Source: Imperialibacter sp964351395 (GTDB lineage: Bacteria; Bacteroidota; Bacteroidia; Cytophagales; Cyclobacteriaceae). From it: a DNA stretch of 64,000 nucleotides. The stretch is taken from contig CAYGOF010000001.1 in assembly GCA_964351395.1 (NCBI GenBank), positions 496,001-560,000 of the forward strand. Direction: 5' to 3'. The notes under the pieces are model-generated. The model worked only from the letters and a program-made list of their open reading frames with translations, was not told the origin of the DNA and made no database searches. Made by a program: the position numbers and the translations under genes. Shown piece by piece: positions 1-10,600 of the stretch (within the stretch, counting starts at the first letter, position 1; each line of letters opens with the position of its first letter).

Positions 1-714
1 TTAATTCCAAGGTTGGCCGACCCAGTTGCTACTATTAGCTCACCTGCAGATGGTCTGCTCGTTTTTAATACCACTACTCAAAGTTTCTTCTTTTACGCTG
101 GAGGCGGGTGGATAGAACTCAACACACTAAAGCGACCAAGTTCCTCAGGCACAGCCTCAACGATTTATGGAATAAGCGCAGCTGACTATGGGCTCAACGC
201 TACAGGCAATGGCCCAGTACCTAAAGGTGGTATTATAATGTGGTCAGGAACTACTCCTCCTACTGGCTGGGCATTGTGTGATGGATCTTTTGGTAGGCCA
301 GACTTAAGGGGCAGGTTTGTCGTTGGCTTCGACGCTGGCAATGGAGCCTACAATCAACCCGGAAATATAAGTGCTGGTGGCGCAACGCAGGGAACGATGG
401 GTGGAACAGCAACGGTTCAACTAACTGCGGCACAATCGGCGCTACCGGACCATGTTCACTCTATCTCACACGGCCACGTGGTTAATGACCCGGGGCACAG
501 TCATGGGATACTCACTGGTAGAAATGGTGGAAATGGTGAAATAACAAAGATGGATGCAGACAACCCAGCCACCAAAACAACCAATACTGCAAAAACAGGT
601 GTAACTGTAGCAGGTCATGCAGGGAATTCAGGAAGTGCGTCAAAACCATTAGCTGACGAGGCGCACGAAAACCGTCCGCCTTTTTATGTTTTAGCCTATA
701 TCATTAAGCTCTAA
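1..714 (+). CDS. Tail collar domain-containing surface protein (5' end missing)
   Basis: The frame is open from the first base, so the gene starts upstream of the window and the TTG at 13 is not a credible start. The visible N-terminal part carries the pattern PADGLLVFNTTTQSFFFYAG, common in Bacteroidota surface proteins that precede a collar domain. The C-terminal part has the phage tail collar signature (PPTGWALCDGS, then PDLRGRFVVGFD) and ends HENRPPFYVLAYIIKL, as collar domains usually do. Such domains form trimeric fibre tips in phage; on Bacteroidota chromosomes they also occur in secreted proteins next to PKD giants. The next gene starts with GTG directly after this stop codon, which suggests translational coupling. 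There are no phage structural genes nearby, so a chromosomal surface role is more likely than a prophage. Confidence 0.8.
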   Translation, partial: LIPRLADPVATISSPADGLLVFNTTTQSFFFYAGGGWIELNTLKRPSSSGTASTIYGISAADYGLNATGNGPVPKGGIIMWSGTTPPTGWALCDGSFGRPDLRGRFVVGFDAGNGAYNQPGNISAGGATQGTMGGTATVQLTAAQSALPDHVHSISHGHVVNDPGHSHGILTGRNGGNGEITKMDADNPATKTTNTAKTGVTVAGHAGNSGSASKPLADEAHENRPPFYVLAYIIKL

Positions 715-3700
715 GTGAAGAAAAGCATAAAACCCCTTTCTTTAAATATTTTTTTTCTGATTGTCCTATTCAGGCCTTGGAGCGGGAATGCTCAGACCTC
801 ATTTATCACTACGAACACAATTGTTACTGTCAATCCAGGAGCAAAACTTTACATTTCAGGCGACTACATAGATCAGAGCTCCGGTGGCGGCCGGTTGAAA
901 CTTTTCGGCCACCTGGTTTTGGGTGGCAACTTGGACAACAGAGGAAGCAGCCCTGTATTGAACAGCCTATCTGCGGGAGGCATTTTCGAGTTTAAGAGTC
1001 TGGCAGTCTCTTCTAACAAAAGAATTATAAGTCCGCTTTCTACAGTCTATATTCCAACTCTCACAATCAACGTCAACGGCTCCTTCACACTTCCAAATAC
1101 TGAAACTATCCCCTACAACAGTTCCGAGGGATATCAGAATTACTTGAATGTGGTTCAAGGAAATATCCAATTAAACAATTCTACCCTTGAACTTAGGGAG
1201 GGGGGCTTTGTTCAAGGCGACTCCGACTTTAATAGAATTGAGGGGGAGGGATCCATTCATACATTTCCGTATGATATTCCTTTGGGTTCAGTTACGCCTA
1301 ACTTTTATGGTACAGGATTAGGCTTCAATGCAACGGTGAATTCATTTGTCAACATGGAAGTAACCAGGGTAGTTAACCCTATTTCAACACTATCCGCAGC
1401 AGATGGAATTACAGCGCGCCGATTCTACAAACTTGAATTCGGAAAAAACGGTTCAGCGACTTCGGGTATTATGTCTCGCATTGATGTCAGGTATTATGAT
1501 TCAGAAATACCGACAGGGCTAAGTGAACCAAATCTTGCACTTTATGTGTCTACAAACAGCGGCACCACCTGGGTCAAACAGGCTAGCTCGACCAATAGCG
1601 CAACTAATATTGTCGAAGCAACGGATGTTTATCTTGAAAAAGATACAGAACACTTGCTTGCTCTGGGCCCATTAGAATGCTCCGAAGGAAGCAGGCCAAC
1701 GGCCAAACCGACTATGAGTTTAGGCAACGTGACGATTGAACCTAGGAACACTACCCAGTCAGTCATGAAGGCTTGTTTTGGGCAAGAACTAATACTAAAT
1801 TCCTCCGCCTTCTACCATGAGTGGCAGGTAGGAAGTCTACCCATCCAAATTGGCGGGACAGTTACATTTGATGTAAAAACTTTGAATGGAGATGGTACTT
1901 TTCAAAACGATGGCGCAGTCTTCACCCTTTACGAGCGGACTCAAAGTGGTTGCGAAAGAAAAATTGAATACACGTTAGATGTGCTGCCGCTACCAGAAGC
2001 TCATTTTGCTCACACACCCGTCAACAACAGATCCTGCTTTGGCGAACCAGTCACCTTTTTTGACAATGGTTCTACTGGTATAGAGCCAGGGCTGACCATA
2101 CAAGGATACATGTGGGACTTTGACGACAAAGGTGCCACAACGACAAGCCCAAACCCCACACACACTTTTTCAGAATCAAAACAATTCAACGTCGAATTGC
2201 AAGTGACCAACAACTATGGCTGTGTCAGCGTAAATACCAGCGACTTCAACGTTTTTGTTCATCCGCTACCGAATCCTGATTTCAATATCAATGATATTGG
2301 AGACCCATTATCGGCTTTTTGCGAAGATGAAGTGTTTCAACTTGAAAATACCACTACTTATACCAACATCCTTGGAGATATTACAAGTCCCCATGACCTC
2401 ACTATTGATTTTGACTGGAACTTTGGCAACGGTAATTCCGTAGATGTTGACCCAACGCACAAGTATCCTTTCCCTGAGCAGGGTGAAAAGACTATTTACC
2501 TTACGGCTACAGTGAAAAATACTTTGTGTAAAGCAACGATAAGTAAAGGCATGACGGTTCATGGACTGCCTCAACCTGCGTTTCATTTTGAAAGTCCAGT
2601 GGGCACAATAGTCGATGGCGTTGAGGGAGTATGCGAAGGGGTCGATATAAAATTTGGCAATAGCAGCACTATTTCGGATGGTGCCACTATGACATATAAC
2701 TGGGCATATGGAGATGGTTCTACGTCTACCGAAGAAGAACCTACCCACGAGTATTTGTATACCTCTAATCCTCCTTATTTGGCAACTCTGAAAGCCACTT
2801 CCGAACATGGCTGCTATAATTCAGCAATGCTCCCGATGAGGGTCCACCCTGCGCCGGCTGGCGATTTTCAAATGGAGTTTGACGAGCTGGTCATCACCGA
2901 CATTTGCACCGATGTGGGGGTGGATTTTATCAATAATTCTGAAATTGCCGACGGCACGCCTCTTTCATATTCCTGGAATTTTAATGATGGCTCTGCTACT
3001 TCCAACGACGAAACGCTTTCGCATGCCTTCTCTGACCCTAGAGTGCATACAATTTCGCTCACTCGAACTACCAATAAGCTATGCACAAACACCGTCGAGC
3101 GGTACCTGACTGTTCATGCCTTTCCTGACGTCGATTTTGTTTTCAATGATGTATGCGACGGCCTTCCCGCGGCTTTTTATGATGCCTCAAATGTTCAAAC
3201 AGATGCTATTTCCTCCTACCTATGGGATTTTGGCGACTCTGAGACATCCAACCTACAGAATCTGGAGCATCAATATGACACTTATGGCAGTTATACGGTA
3301 AAGCTGACTGCCGCCAACACTTCTGATACGCACAGTTGTGTGGCTTCCGTCGAAAAAACAGTAGAGGTCTTTCAAAAACCGTCGTTCAATATTGGTCCAT
3401 TATGCCTGAGTTGTTCCGGCTCCTTCACTATCGATCCAACGGCAGACGCCTCCGCCTATATTCCAGCCGGCACTTCCTTTACCTGGTATAATGCGCTGGG
3501 CAAGCAACTGTCTACAGATTCCGCAGTCGAGGTTTATGAATCCGGCCTTTATAAGGCTGTATTGACCACGGACGATCCCCAGAACTGCGAGGCGTCTTTC
3601 TCCATCCCAGTCTATATTGTCGACCCCGGCGACCTGGGGGCCAACCGAACAGTGTGCGAAAGTACCGTCCTCGATGCAACGCCTTTTTCGATGCCCCCCA

Positions 3701-6700
3701 CCGGTGTGGTACAATATGAGTGGTTAAAGGATGGCAGCCCAATAGCCGAAACTGGCTCCAGTCTGCTAGTGACCGAATCGGGCAACTACAGCGTGACGGT
3801 TACCTACTCTCCGGACAGCGGTACAATGACACCTTTCTGCTCCTATTCAGATGACGTCACCATTACTATCGACGAGGTGCCGATGCTCGACCTGGGAGGC
3901 GATGTCCTTGTTTGTCAGGGTGAAAACGCAACGCTTTCATCCAATATATCCGGAGATTCCTATGTATGGGTGAAGATAGCCTCAGGCCTTGAAGTGGGCT
4001 ACGATGCCACCTTGGAAGTAACTGAGGCGGGGCAGTACCGCTTAACGGTGGAAGCAGGTACTTGCTCAGTGTCAGATGTTGTTTCCGTTGGCCTGCTGCC
4101 AGCACCCAAAGCCGGTTTTTTGGCCAGTGCCCTCCTGGTTTGCGAAGGAGAAGAGGTATCCTTTTCAGATATTTCATTTTCCATGACAGCTGGTGATCCT
4201 GTTGTTGCCCGTCAGTGGGATTTTGGAAACGGGGAAACCGCCAATTCCTCAAATCCTTCCACTACCTACGCTTCATCGGGTAGCTATACAGTTACCCTTG
4301 AAGTAGAAACGCAGAACGGATGCAGCGACACTTTCACCAGGGCCATTATGGTAGATGCTCCTCCCGTGGTGTCTTTTGATGCAGAAAATGCGTGTCAGGG
4401 AACTTCTGTCACATTTACGAACACCTCGTCGATCACGGCTTCTCCCGTGTCCTATTTTTGGAGATTTGGCGATGGAACTACTTCTACTGAAGAACACCCC
4501 ACCCATACTTACGAAGACGCTGGTTTATTTGATGTAACTCTCAAGATCACTTCAGGAATGTGCACGGAAGAGCTTTTGAAACAAATCGAAATCTACCAGG
4601 CACCTGACCTCGACCTGGCTGCCACTTCTGTTACATGCGGCAACCAGCTTGTTCTTGACGCTGGCAGTCCTGGCGCTACCTACAGGTGGTACGATGTCGT
4701 TTCCGGTGGTACACTTGGTGTCGACCAAACCTATACAGTAATGTCGAACATGGCCATAGGCGTTGAAGTGACTACTCCGAATGGCTGCCTGCTAAACGAC
4801 GAAACATCGGTGACCCTTAACAGCCCTGTTCAAATTGATTTGGGAGCGGACAGGGAAGTTTGCGGCACTATCACCCTGGGTGCAGGGGCTTTCCCCAATG
4901 GCACCTACGCCTGGTCGACTGGTGAAACCTCAAGAAAAATTAGTGTGACTACTTCGGGCTTATACAGTATGTCTTTTGTCGATCAAAATGGCTGCACCGA
5001 CTCGGATGAGGTATTTATCACTGTCTCTCCCTTGCCATCTGTCGATCTGGGGGAAAATATCACTGCTTGCTCAGGCAGTATTGTGTCCCTCAATGCAAAA
5101 AACCCAGGCGCCCTATTCCTTTGGTCGACCGGTGAGACAAGCCAAAGCATTGCCATTGCCGAAACGGGCACTTACACCGTCAGGGTAAGTGTAGGCAACT
5201 GTTGGGTAGAAGACGATATCCTCGTGACGTTCCTCGAGTCACCCGAAGTAAACATCACTTTTACTGGTCAGTGTGAGGGTGATGCCATCAGCTTTGAGCC
5301 CGTATTATCCAACGACACCGGCACTTTGAACTACCTTTGGTCGTTTGGCGATGGAACCCAATCGGCCAACCCTGCTCCTAACAAGATCTTCAGCGTGGCC
5401 AACACCTATGAGGTCACGTTGGTAGCCACCAATGCAGCCGGTTGCAAAACCGAAGTGAGCAAGCTGGTTTCGGTGCAATCTTCTCCCAAGCCTAACTTTG
5501 TATTCAAAAACGTTTGTGAGGAGGAGGAACTGGCATTCACCAACACGACGGCTTATGCAGGCAACCTAAGCGAGGTCTCTTACCTGTGGGACTTTGGCGA
5601 TGGCAATACTTCTGAAGCTATTGAGCCCAACCATGGCTACCAAACAAAAGGACGCTATTTCGTTACATTGACTGCTTCCACGGATGCTTCGTGCGAGAGA
5701 ACCCAAACAAAAGAAATGGTCGTCAACCAAGGACCATCGCTCAATCTTCCTGCTTCCATCGAAACCTGTGAATCCACTTACCTGCTAGATGCCGGTAACC
5801 CTGGAAACACCTATAAATGGCAAAACAACTCTTCCAACCGCACTTACTTAGCAACTCAAAGCGGCACCTATACCGTGCGGGTCACCAACACGAATGGCTG
5901 TGCAGTGTCGGGCGCTGTAGAGGTTACGCTTCTGGAATCGGAGCTGCCAGCCCTCGGCGAAGACCGGGAGGCCTGCGGAGAAGAAGTGCTTGATCCGGGG
6001 ATCAGTGCCGCCAGCTATTTGTGGTCGACAGGGCAAACGAGTCCCAAAATAACTGCCAGCGAGACCGGCACCTACTGGGTGGAAACCATCAGCAACGACC
6101 TGTGCATTCACAGAGACACTGTCAACCTGATCGTTTATCCCAGGCCGGTCATCTCCCTCGGTGACGACGTTGTTTTGTGCCAAGGAGAGCCTCTTACACT
6201 TGATGCCACTTCAAGTATCGCCAAAAGCTATGTATGGAGCAATGGCGCTACCGAGCCATTACTTGCCGTCAGCTCCTCGGGCACATACGGCGTCACGCTC
6301 AGCAGCCCGAAAGGCTGTACTTTCTTTGAAGAAATCAAAGTCACGGTCAATGAACTTCCCGCACTGGCATTTGATGACGAATATGAAGCGTGTGAAAGTA
6401 AGCTACTGGAAGTCACCAATATCAGGAGTGAGTTCTTATGGTCAACAGGCAACACAGGGAAGAGTATAAAGATTACGGAAAGTGACACCTACTGGCTCAA
6501 AATCACCGACCGCAATGGTTGTGTAAATACGGATACAACAACTGTCACTATCCGGCCCAAGCCTACCGTTGATTTGGGGCCTGACGTTGTGCTTTGCTAT
6601 GGCGAAACGGCTGAGGTGGATGCGGGAGTTCAGGCAGGTTATAGATGGAATGACTTGTCTGACACCAGGTTTAAAGCTGTTGGTGTCACAGGAACATATT

Positions 6701-7521
6701 CGGTTACTGTAACCAACGAGTTCGGCTGTGAAAACAGTGACAAAATCAACGTAACCGTCAAACCAACCCTGGGGCTCAATCTGGCGGCCGAGGCGCTGAT
6801 ATGCTCCCCGGAAGAATTCTTCTTAGATGCCGGCGTAGCCGATGTGGCCTACTTCTGGACCTCGAACACTGGCTACACATCCACCGACAAGATTATTTAC
6901 CCCACCGAGCCCGGTACCTACTACCTGCAGGTGACGGCCGCCGATGGCTGCGTGGAAACGGACATGGTGGAGGTGAAGGAAACGACGCAGAAAATAACCG
7001 CCAGCTTCCTTATCCCCAGTGAAGTGGCTGCGGAAGAGGAGGTGCATTTTGTGCAGCTCACCGAGCCTGCACCGCTTTCCTTTCAGTGGTCCTTCGGCGA
7101 TGGGTATACTTCGGTACGGCGCAACCCTCCCTATGTCTACTATGAGCCCGGAGACTACACCGTAAGCCTGACGGTGTCGAACGGGGTATGCTCCGACACA
7201 GAAGAAAAGCAGCTGAGGGTGCTGGAGCTGAGGCCGGCGGAACAAGCACCGGACAAGGTGAGACTGCTGGAGCTGTACCGAAGCAAGCTCTACCCCAACC
7301 CAGCTGAAGAGGTAGTGAAAATAGACCTGGAACTAAGCGAGGAAGCGCCTGTGATGGTGCAGATTTTCAGCCTGAGCGGGCTCAAAGTAGCAGCATATGA
7401 ATTTGTAGGGATAGAGGAGCTGATTGAGTTCAATATGCGTGGGATGGTGCCCGGCACCTATATCATGGCCATTCAGGCTGGGAGGATAACGAAAACGATC
7501 AGGTTTGTGAAGACCTATTAA
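715..7521 (+). CDS. Giant PKD/Ig-repeat exoprotein with T9SS type A sorting domain
   Basis: A 2268-residue secreted protein starting with GTG immediately after the preceding stop. Residues 1-26 form a signal peptide ending GNAQ. Residues about 27-335 are a beta-rich head without PKD motifs. About ten PKD modules follow, recognisable by W-x-F-G-D-G-like cores near residues 467, 568, 663, 754, 836, 1168, 1249, 1542, 1625 and 2125. Between them lie about eleven Ig-like modules with cores such as FLWSTGETSQSI followed by SGTYTVRV and a Cys. The last roughly 75 residues (LYPNPAEEVVKI through GTYIMAIQ) are a T9SS type A sorting domain (TIGR04183 type), which directs export through the outer membrane and surface attachment or release. 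Probable role: adhesin or matrix protein; the ligand is unknown. No catalytic domain was seen. Confidence 0.88.
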   Translation: MKKSIKPLSLNIFFLIVLFRPWSGNAQTSFITTNTIVTVNPGAKLYISGDYIDQSSGGGRLKLFGHLVLGGNLDNRGSSPVLNSLSAGGIFEFKSLAVSSNKRIISPLSTVYIPTLTINVNGSFTLPNTETIPYNSSEGYQNYLNVVQGNIQLNNSTLELREGGFVQGDSDFNRIEGEGSIHTFPYDIPLGSVTPNFYGTGLGFNATVNSFVNMEVTRVVNPISTLSAADGITARRFYKLEFGKNGSATSGIMSRIDVRYYDSEIPTGLSEPNLALYVSTNSGTTWVKQASSTNSATNIVEATDVYLEKDTEHLLALGPLECSEGSRPTAKPTMSLGNVTIEPRNTTQSVMKACFGQELILNSSAFYHEWQVGSLPIQIGGTVTFDVKTLNGDGTFQNDGAVFTLYERTQSGCERKIEYTLDVLPLPEAHFAHTPVNNRSCFGEPVTFFDNGSTGIEPGLTIQGYMWDFDDKGATTTSPNPTHTFSESKQFNVELQVTNNYGCVSVNTSDFNVFVHPLPNPDFNINDIGDPLSAFCEDEVFQLENTTTYTNILGDITSPHDLTIDFDWNFGNGNSVDVDPTHKYPFPEQGEKTIYLTATVKNTLCKATISKGMTVHGLPQPAFHFESPVGTIVDGVEGVCEGVDIKFGNSSTISDGATMTYNWAYGDGSTSTEEEPTHEYLYTSNPPYLATLKATSEHGCYNSAMLPMRVHPAPAGDFQMEFDELVITDICTDVGVDFINNSEIADGTPLSYSWNFNDGSATSNDETLSHAFSDPRVHTISLTRTTNKLCTNTVERYLTVHAFPDVDFVFNDVCDGLPAAFYDASNVQTDAISSYLWDFGDSETSNLQNLEHQYDTYGSYTVKLTAANTSDTHSCVASVEKTVEVFQKPSFNIGPLCLSCSGSFTIDPTADASAYIPAGTSFTWYNALGKQLSTDSAVEVYESGLYKAVLTTDDPQNCEASFSIPVYIVDPGDLGANRTVCESTVLDATPFSMPPTGVVQYEWLKDGSPIAETGSSLLVTESGNYSVTVTYSPDSGTMTPFCSYSDDVTITIDEVPMLDLGGDVLVCQGENATLSSNISGDSYVWVKIASGLEVGYDATLEVTEAGQYRLTVEAGTCSVSDVVSVGLLPAPKAGFLASALLVCEGEEVSFSDISFSMTAGDPVVARQWDFGNGETANSSNPSTTYASSGSYTVTLEVETQNGCSDTFTRAIMVDAPPVVSFDAENACQGTSVTFTNTSSITASPVSYFWRFGDGTTSTEEHPTHTYEDAGLFDVTLKITSGMCTEELLKQIEIYQAPDLDLAATSVTCGNQLVLDAGSPGATYRWYDVVSGGTLGVDQTYTVMSNMAIGVEVTTPNGCLLNDETSVTLNSPVQIDLGADREVCGTITLGAGAFPNGTYAWSTGETSRKISVTTSGLYSMSFVDQNGCTDSDEVFITVSPLPSVDLGENITACSGSIVSLNAKNPGALFLWSTGETSQSIAIAETGTYTVRVSVGNCWVEDDILVTFLESPEVNITFTGQCEGDAISFEPVLSNDTGTLNYLWSFGDGTQSANPAPNKIFSVANTYEVTLVATNAAGCKTEVSKLVSVQSSPKPNFVFKNVCEEEELAFTNTTAYAGNLSEVSYLWDFGDGNTSEAIEPNHGYQTKGRYFVTLTASTDASCERTQTKEMVVNQGPSLNLPASIETCESTYLLDAGNPGNTYKWQNNSSNRTYLATQSGTYTVRVTNTNGCAVSGAVEVTLLESELPALGEDREACGEEVLDPGISAASYLWSTGQTSPKITASETGTYWVETISNDLCIHRDTVNLIVYPRPVISLGDDVVLCQGEPLTLDATSSIAKSYVWSNGATEPLLAVSSSGTYGVTLSSPKGCTFFEEIKVTVNELPALAFDDEYEACESKLLEVTNIRSEFLWSTGNTGKSIKITESDTYWLKITDRNGCVNTDTTTVTIRPKPTVDLGPDVVLCYGETAEVDAGVQAGYRWNDLSDTRFKAVGVTGTYSVTVTNEFGCENSDKINVTVKPTLGLNLAAEALICSPEEFFLDAGVADVAYFWTSNTGYTSTDKIIYPTEPGTYYLQVTAADGCVETDMVEVKETTQKITASFLIPSEVAAEEEVHFVQLTEPAPLSFQWSFGDGYTSVRRNPPYVYYEPGDYTVSLTVSNGVCSDTEEKQLRVLELRPAEQAPDKVRLLELYRSKLYPNPAEEVVKIDLELSEEAPVMVQIFSLSGLKVAAYEFVGIEELIEFNMRGMVPGTYIMAIQAGRITKTIRFVKTY

Positions 7522-7574
7522 CTATTGAAAAATGAAATAAACACGAAAACGGACGCTCACTCCATGACTTCCCC

Positions 7575-7604
7575 CCCCTTCGCCTTATAGGAGAGGGGAA
7601 GGGG
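7575..7604 (+). terminator. GC-rich hairpin between the two giant genes
   Basis: CCCCTTC (7575-7581) pairs with GAAGGGG (7598-7604), with a further CCT/AGG pairing inside the loop. It sits about 54 bases after the stop of the first giant gene and 28 bases before the second. There is no T-run, so it may be a weak terminator, an mRNA-stabilising hairpin or a dispersed intergenic repeat. A similar C-run followed by CTTC occurs near 14420. Confidence 0.4.
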
Positions 7605-7632
7605 TGAGGGACAAAACCCAAGCTAAGACCCT

Positions 7633-10600
7633 ATGCCCATCGACCTAACCTATCAAAAAGCACTGCTTGCCATCATTTTCCTTTTGTGTTGGCAAGCAGC
7701 CCAGGCAGTGCCCACAGCCACCTTCAGCGCCGCACCGGTCTGCAGAGGGCAGGAGACCGTTTTCGTGAATGGCTCCAGTACACTGTCGGGCAGCATTACT
7801 TTCTACTCCTGGGATTTCGGCGACGGACAAAGCTCCACCGTGCCCAGCCCCCGCCATGTGTATGCATCGGCGGGTGATTTTGTGGTGAGGCTGCTGGTGA
7901 TTGATAGCAATGGCGATCAGGACGACTTCTCAACAACAGTCACGGTTTACCCCAGTGCCTCGGTCAATTTTTCGGCCACGGCGGGCGACCGCTGTATGTC
8001 CACCACCCAGTCGTTTACTGACCTCAGCTCAATAGCAGGTGGCTCCTCCATCACCGACTTTGAGTGGGATTTTGGAGATGGGACCATCGTCAACTCAGCT
8101 ACCTCCATCAACCCCAGCCATGACTATGCGGCAGCGGGCACCTATACAGTCACCCTCACCGCCACCACCAACAATATGTGTGTAAGCAGCCTGAGCAAGC
8201 CAATCACCATCTACCCAGACCCGGTGGCAGAATTCAGCTTCCCCGGAGACGTATGCCTGGGCGAAAGCATCGCTTTCACCAACAACTCTTCCATTGGGTC
8301 GGGCAATGTTACCTACACCTGGGATTTTAATGACGGCTCACCTACCTCCAGCCAGATCAACCCTACGCATACCTTTGCCACGGCTGGCGTATTTGACGTG
8401 AGTTTACTTGTGACTTCCACCGCCGGTGGCTGTACCGATTTGACTACCCAACAAGTGGAAGTGTTTGCCCAACCGGCAGCCAACTTCAGCTTCAGCGATC
8501 ATTGCTTTGAGCAAACTGCCGCCTTCAGCAATACTAGCACCGATGCTGTGAGCTACCTCTGGCTGTTTGGGGATGGCAGCCAATCCACGGATGTGAGTCC
8601 CACTTATGATTATGCGAGTCCGGGTACGTTCGAGGTGACATTAGAAGCCACCTCGGCCAACAATTGTGTGGACGTCATCACCAAAATCATCAACGTACGG
8701 CCCAACCCGGCAGCATATTTTGAGGTAAAAGACACCTGCCTCGGCACTGCCACCACCTTCAGCAATCTTTCCACTATTACCAGCGGACCGATTACCTACT
8801 CCTGGGACTTTGGCGACGGCAGTCCGCTTTCGACTGACATCCACCCAAGCTATACCTACCCAACAGCAGGCGTTTATACGGTGGAGCTGACGGTCGCTTC
8901 CAGTTTTACCTGCTCGGCAGTTTATAGCACCACCGTAGAAATATTTGACACCTCGGTGGGTGGCACATTGGCGGGCAGCACTACCCGCTGCGAGGACGAT
9001 GATGCGGTTTATAGCCTGACTTTGTCGGGCGAAACGGGTGAGGTGGTCAGGTGGGAAAGATCGCACACCGGGGTAGATCAATGGGTCACTATCGACAATA
9101 CCACCACGACGCTGGACTATAGCGACCTGGCCCAAACCACTTACTTCCGGGCGTTGGTGCAAAACGGCGCTTGTGCAGGGGTTTATTCTTCCATGGCTAC
9201 TGTCCAAATTGACGAGTTAGGCGTAGGCGGTATCCTAGGCGGCAGTAGCACCGTTTGCAGCGGCACCAACTCCACTACTTTAGAGCTGTCGGGCTTTACC
9301 GGTGGGGTGATTGAATGGCAGTCGGCCGCTAGCTCGGCGGGCCCCTGGACACCCATTGCCTCCACTGCCAGCTCCATGCCTTTCAACAATTTGACGGCCA
9401 CAACTTACTACCGGGTGATCGTTCAAAACGGGGTTTGCGGCAGTAGTCCTTCAAATGTGGCCGAGATTGTAGTGTCGCCAGCAACAGTAGCCGGTCTGGT
9501 GAATGGATCGGCAGTTGTTTGTTATGGTACCAACTCAGGTCAACTCACACTCTCAGGCAATATAGGCAGCGTGGTTCGCTGGGAATCGTCGCCCACCGGT
9601 GAGGAACCCTGGGCACCCATTGTGAATACCTCCACAACGCTGGAGTATGAAAATTTGCTTGCCACTTCGTTCTACAGAGCCATCGTGAAAAGTGGTGTGT
9701 GCGAAGAAAAAATTACCAACAAGGTGAAAGTGCAAGTGGACCCGGCCACGGTGGCGGGTGAGCTAAGCGGCCCCTCGCTGGTGTGTGGGGAGGCAAATGA
9801 AGGTACTATACTTTTGAAAGGAGAAACAGGAGCTGTGCTGCGGTGGCAGGCGTCGCCAGATGGAAGCACCTGGACAGACATGGGCAATACGGCCAGCAGT
9901 CAATCATTTACTGACTTAACAGCCACCACATTTTACCGAGCAGAGGTGCAAAGTGGCACATGTGCGGTGGTTTTCACTGAACCTTTTGAAGTAGAAGTGA
10001 GCGCCTTGCCCAGTGTTGCCTTCAGCGTGCAGGAGGTTTGCGAAGGGCTGGCCTCGCAGTTTGTGAATACATCCGCCGTGCCGGGAGGAACTGTCGCCTC
10101 ACAGATTTGGGATTTTGGCGATGCCTCCTCCTCCGTTTCTACCTCGCCCAAGCATGGCTACGATAGTTATGGCACCTATGCGGTAAAGCTGACCGTGACG
10201 AGCAAGGCAGGTTGTGTAGATTCGCTGAGCCTGCCGGCAGTGGTGAATGCGGTGCCCTCAGTGAGTTTTTCGCAGGAAGATGTTTGCCTCGGAGAGACCA
10301 TGGATTTTTCGAACTTATCGACCCTGGCGCTTGGCACCATATCCGACATTGCGTGGGTTTTTGGCGACGGCGCTACTTCAAGCGAGCAGGATCCAAGCCA
10401 TACTTTTGACGATCCCGGCGCTTTTCAGGCTAGCCTGACCATCACCAGCGATAAAAATTGCGAAGCCAGCTTTAGCAAGCAAGTGGTGGTGTTTCCCCAG
10501 CCTGTGGCGTCATTCGAAGTCGGCAATGTTTGCTTTGGTGAAACCTCCACTTTCAAAAACAATAGCTCTATATCGTCAGGCACACTTACTTATGTATGGA

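Noticed and set aside
1..714. Prophage call for the tail collar gene
   Set aside because: No phage structural, replication or integrase genes around it; the neighbour is a chromosomal T9SS substrate.
8641..9207. 188-residue antisense frame
   Set aside because: Shadow frame in PKD DNA with Ser/Arg-rich random composition.
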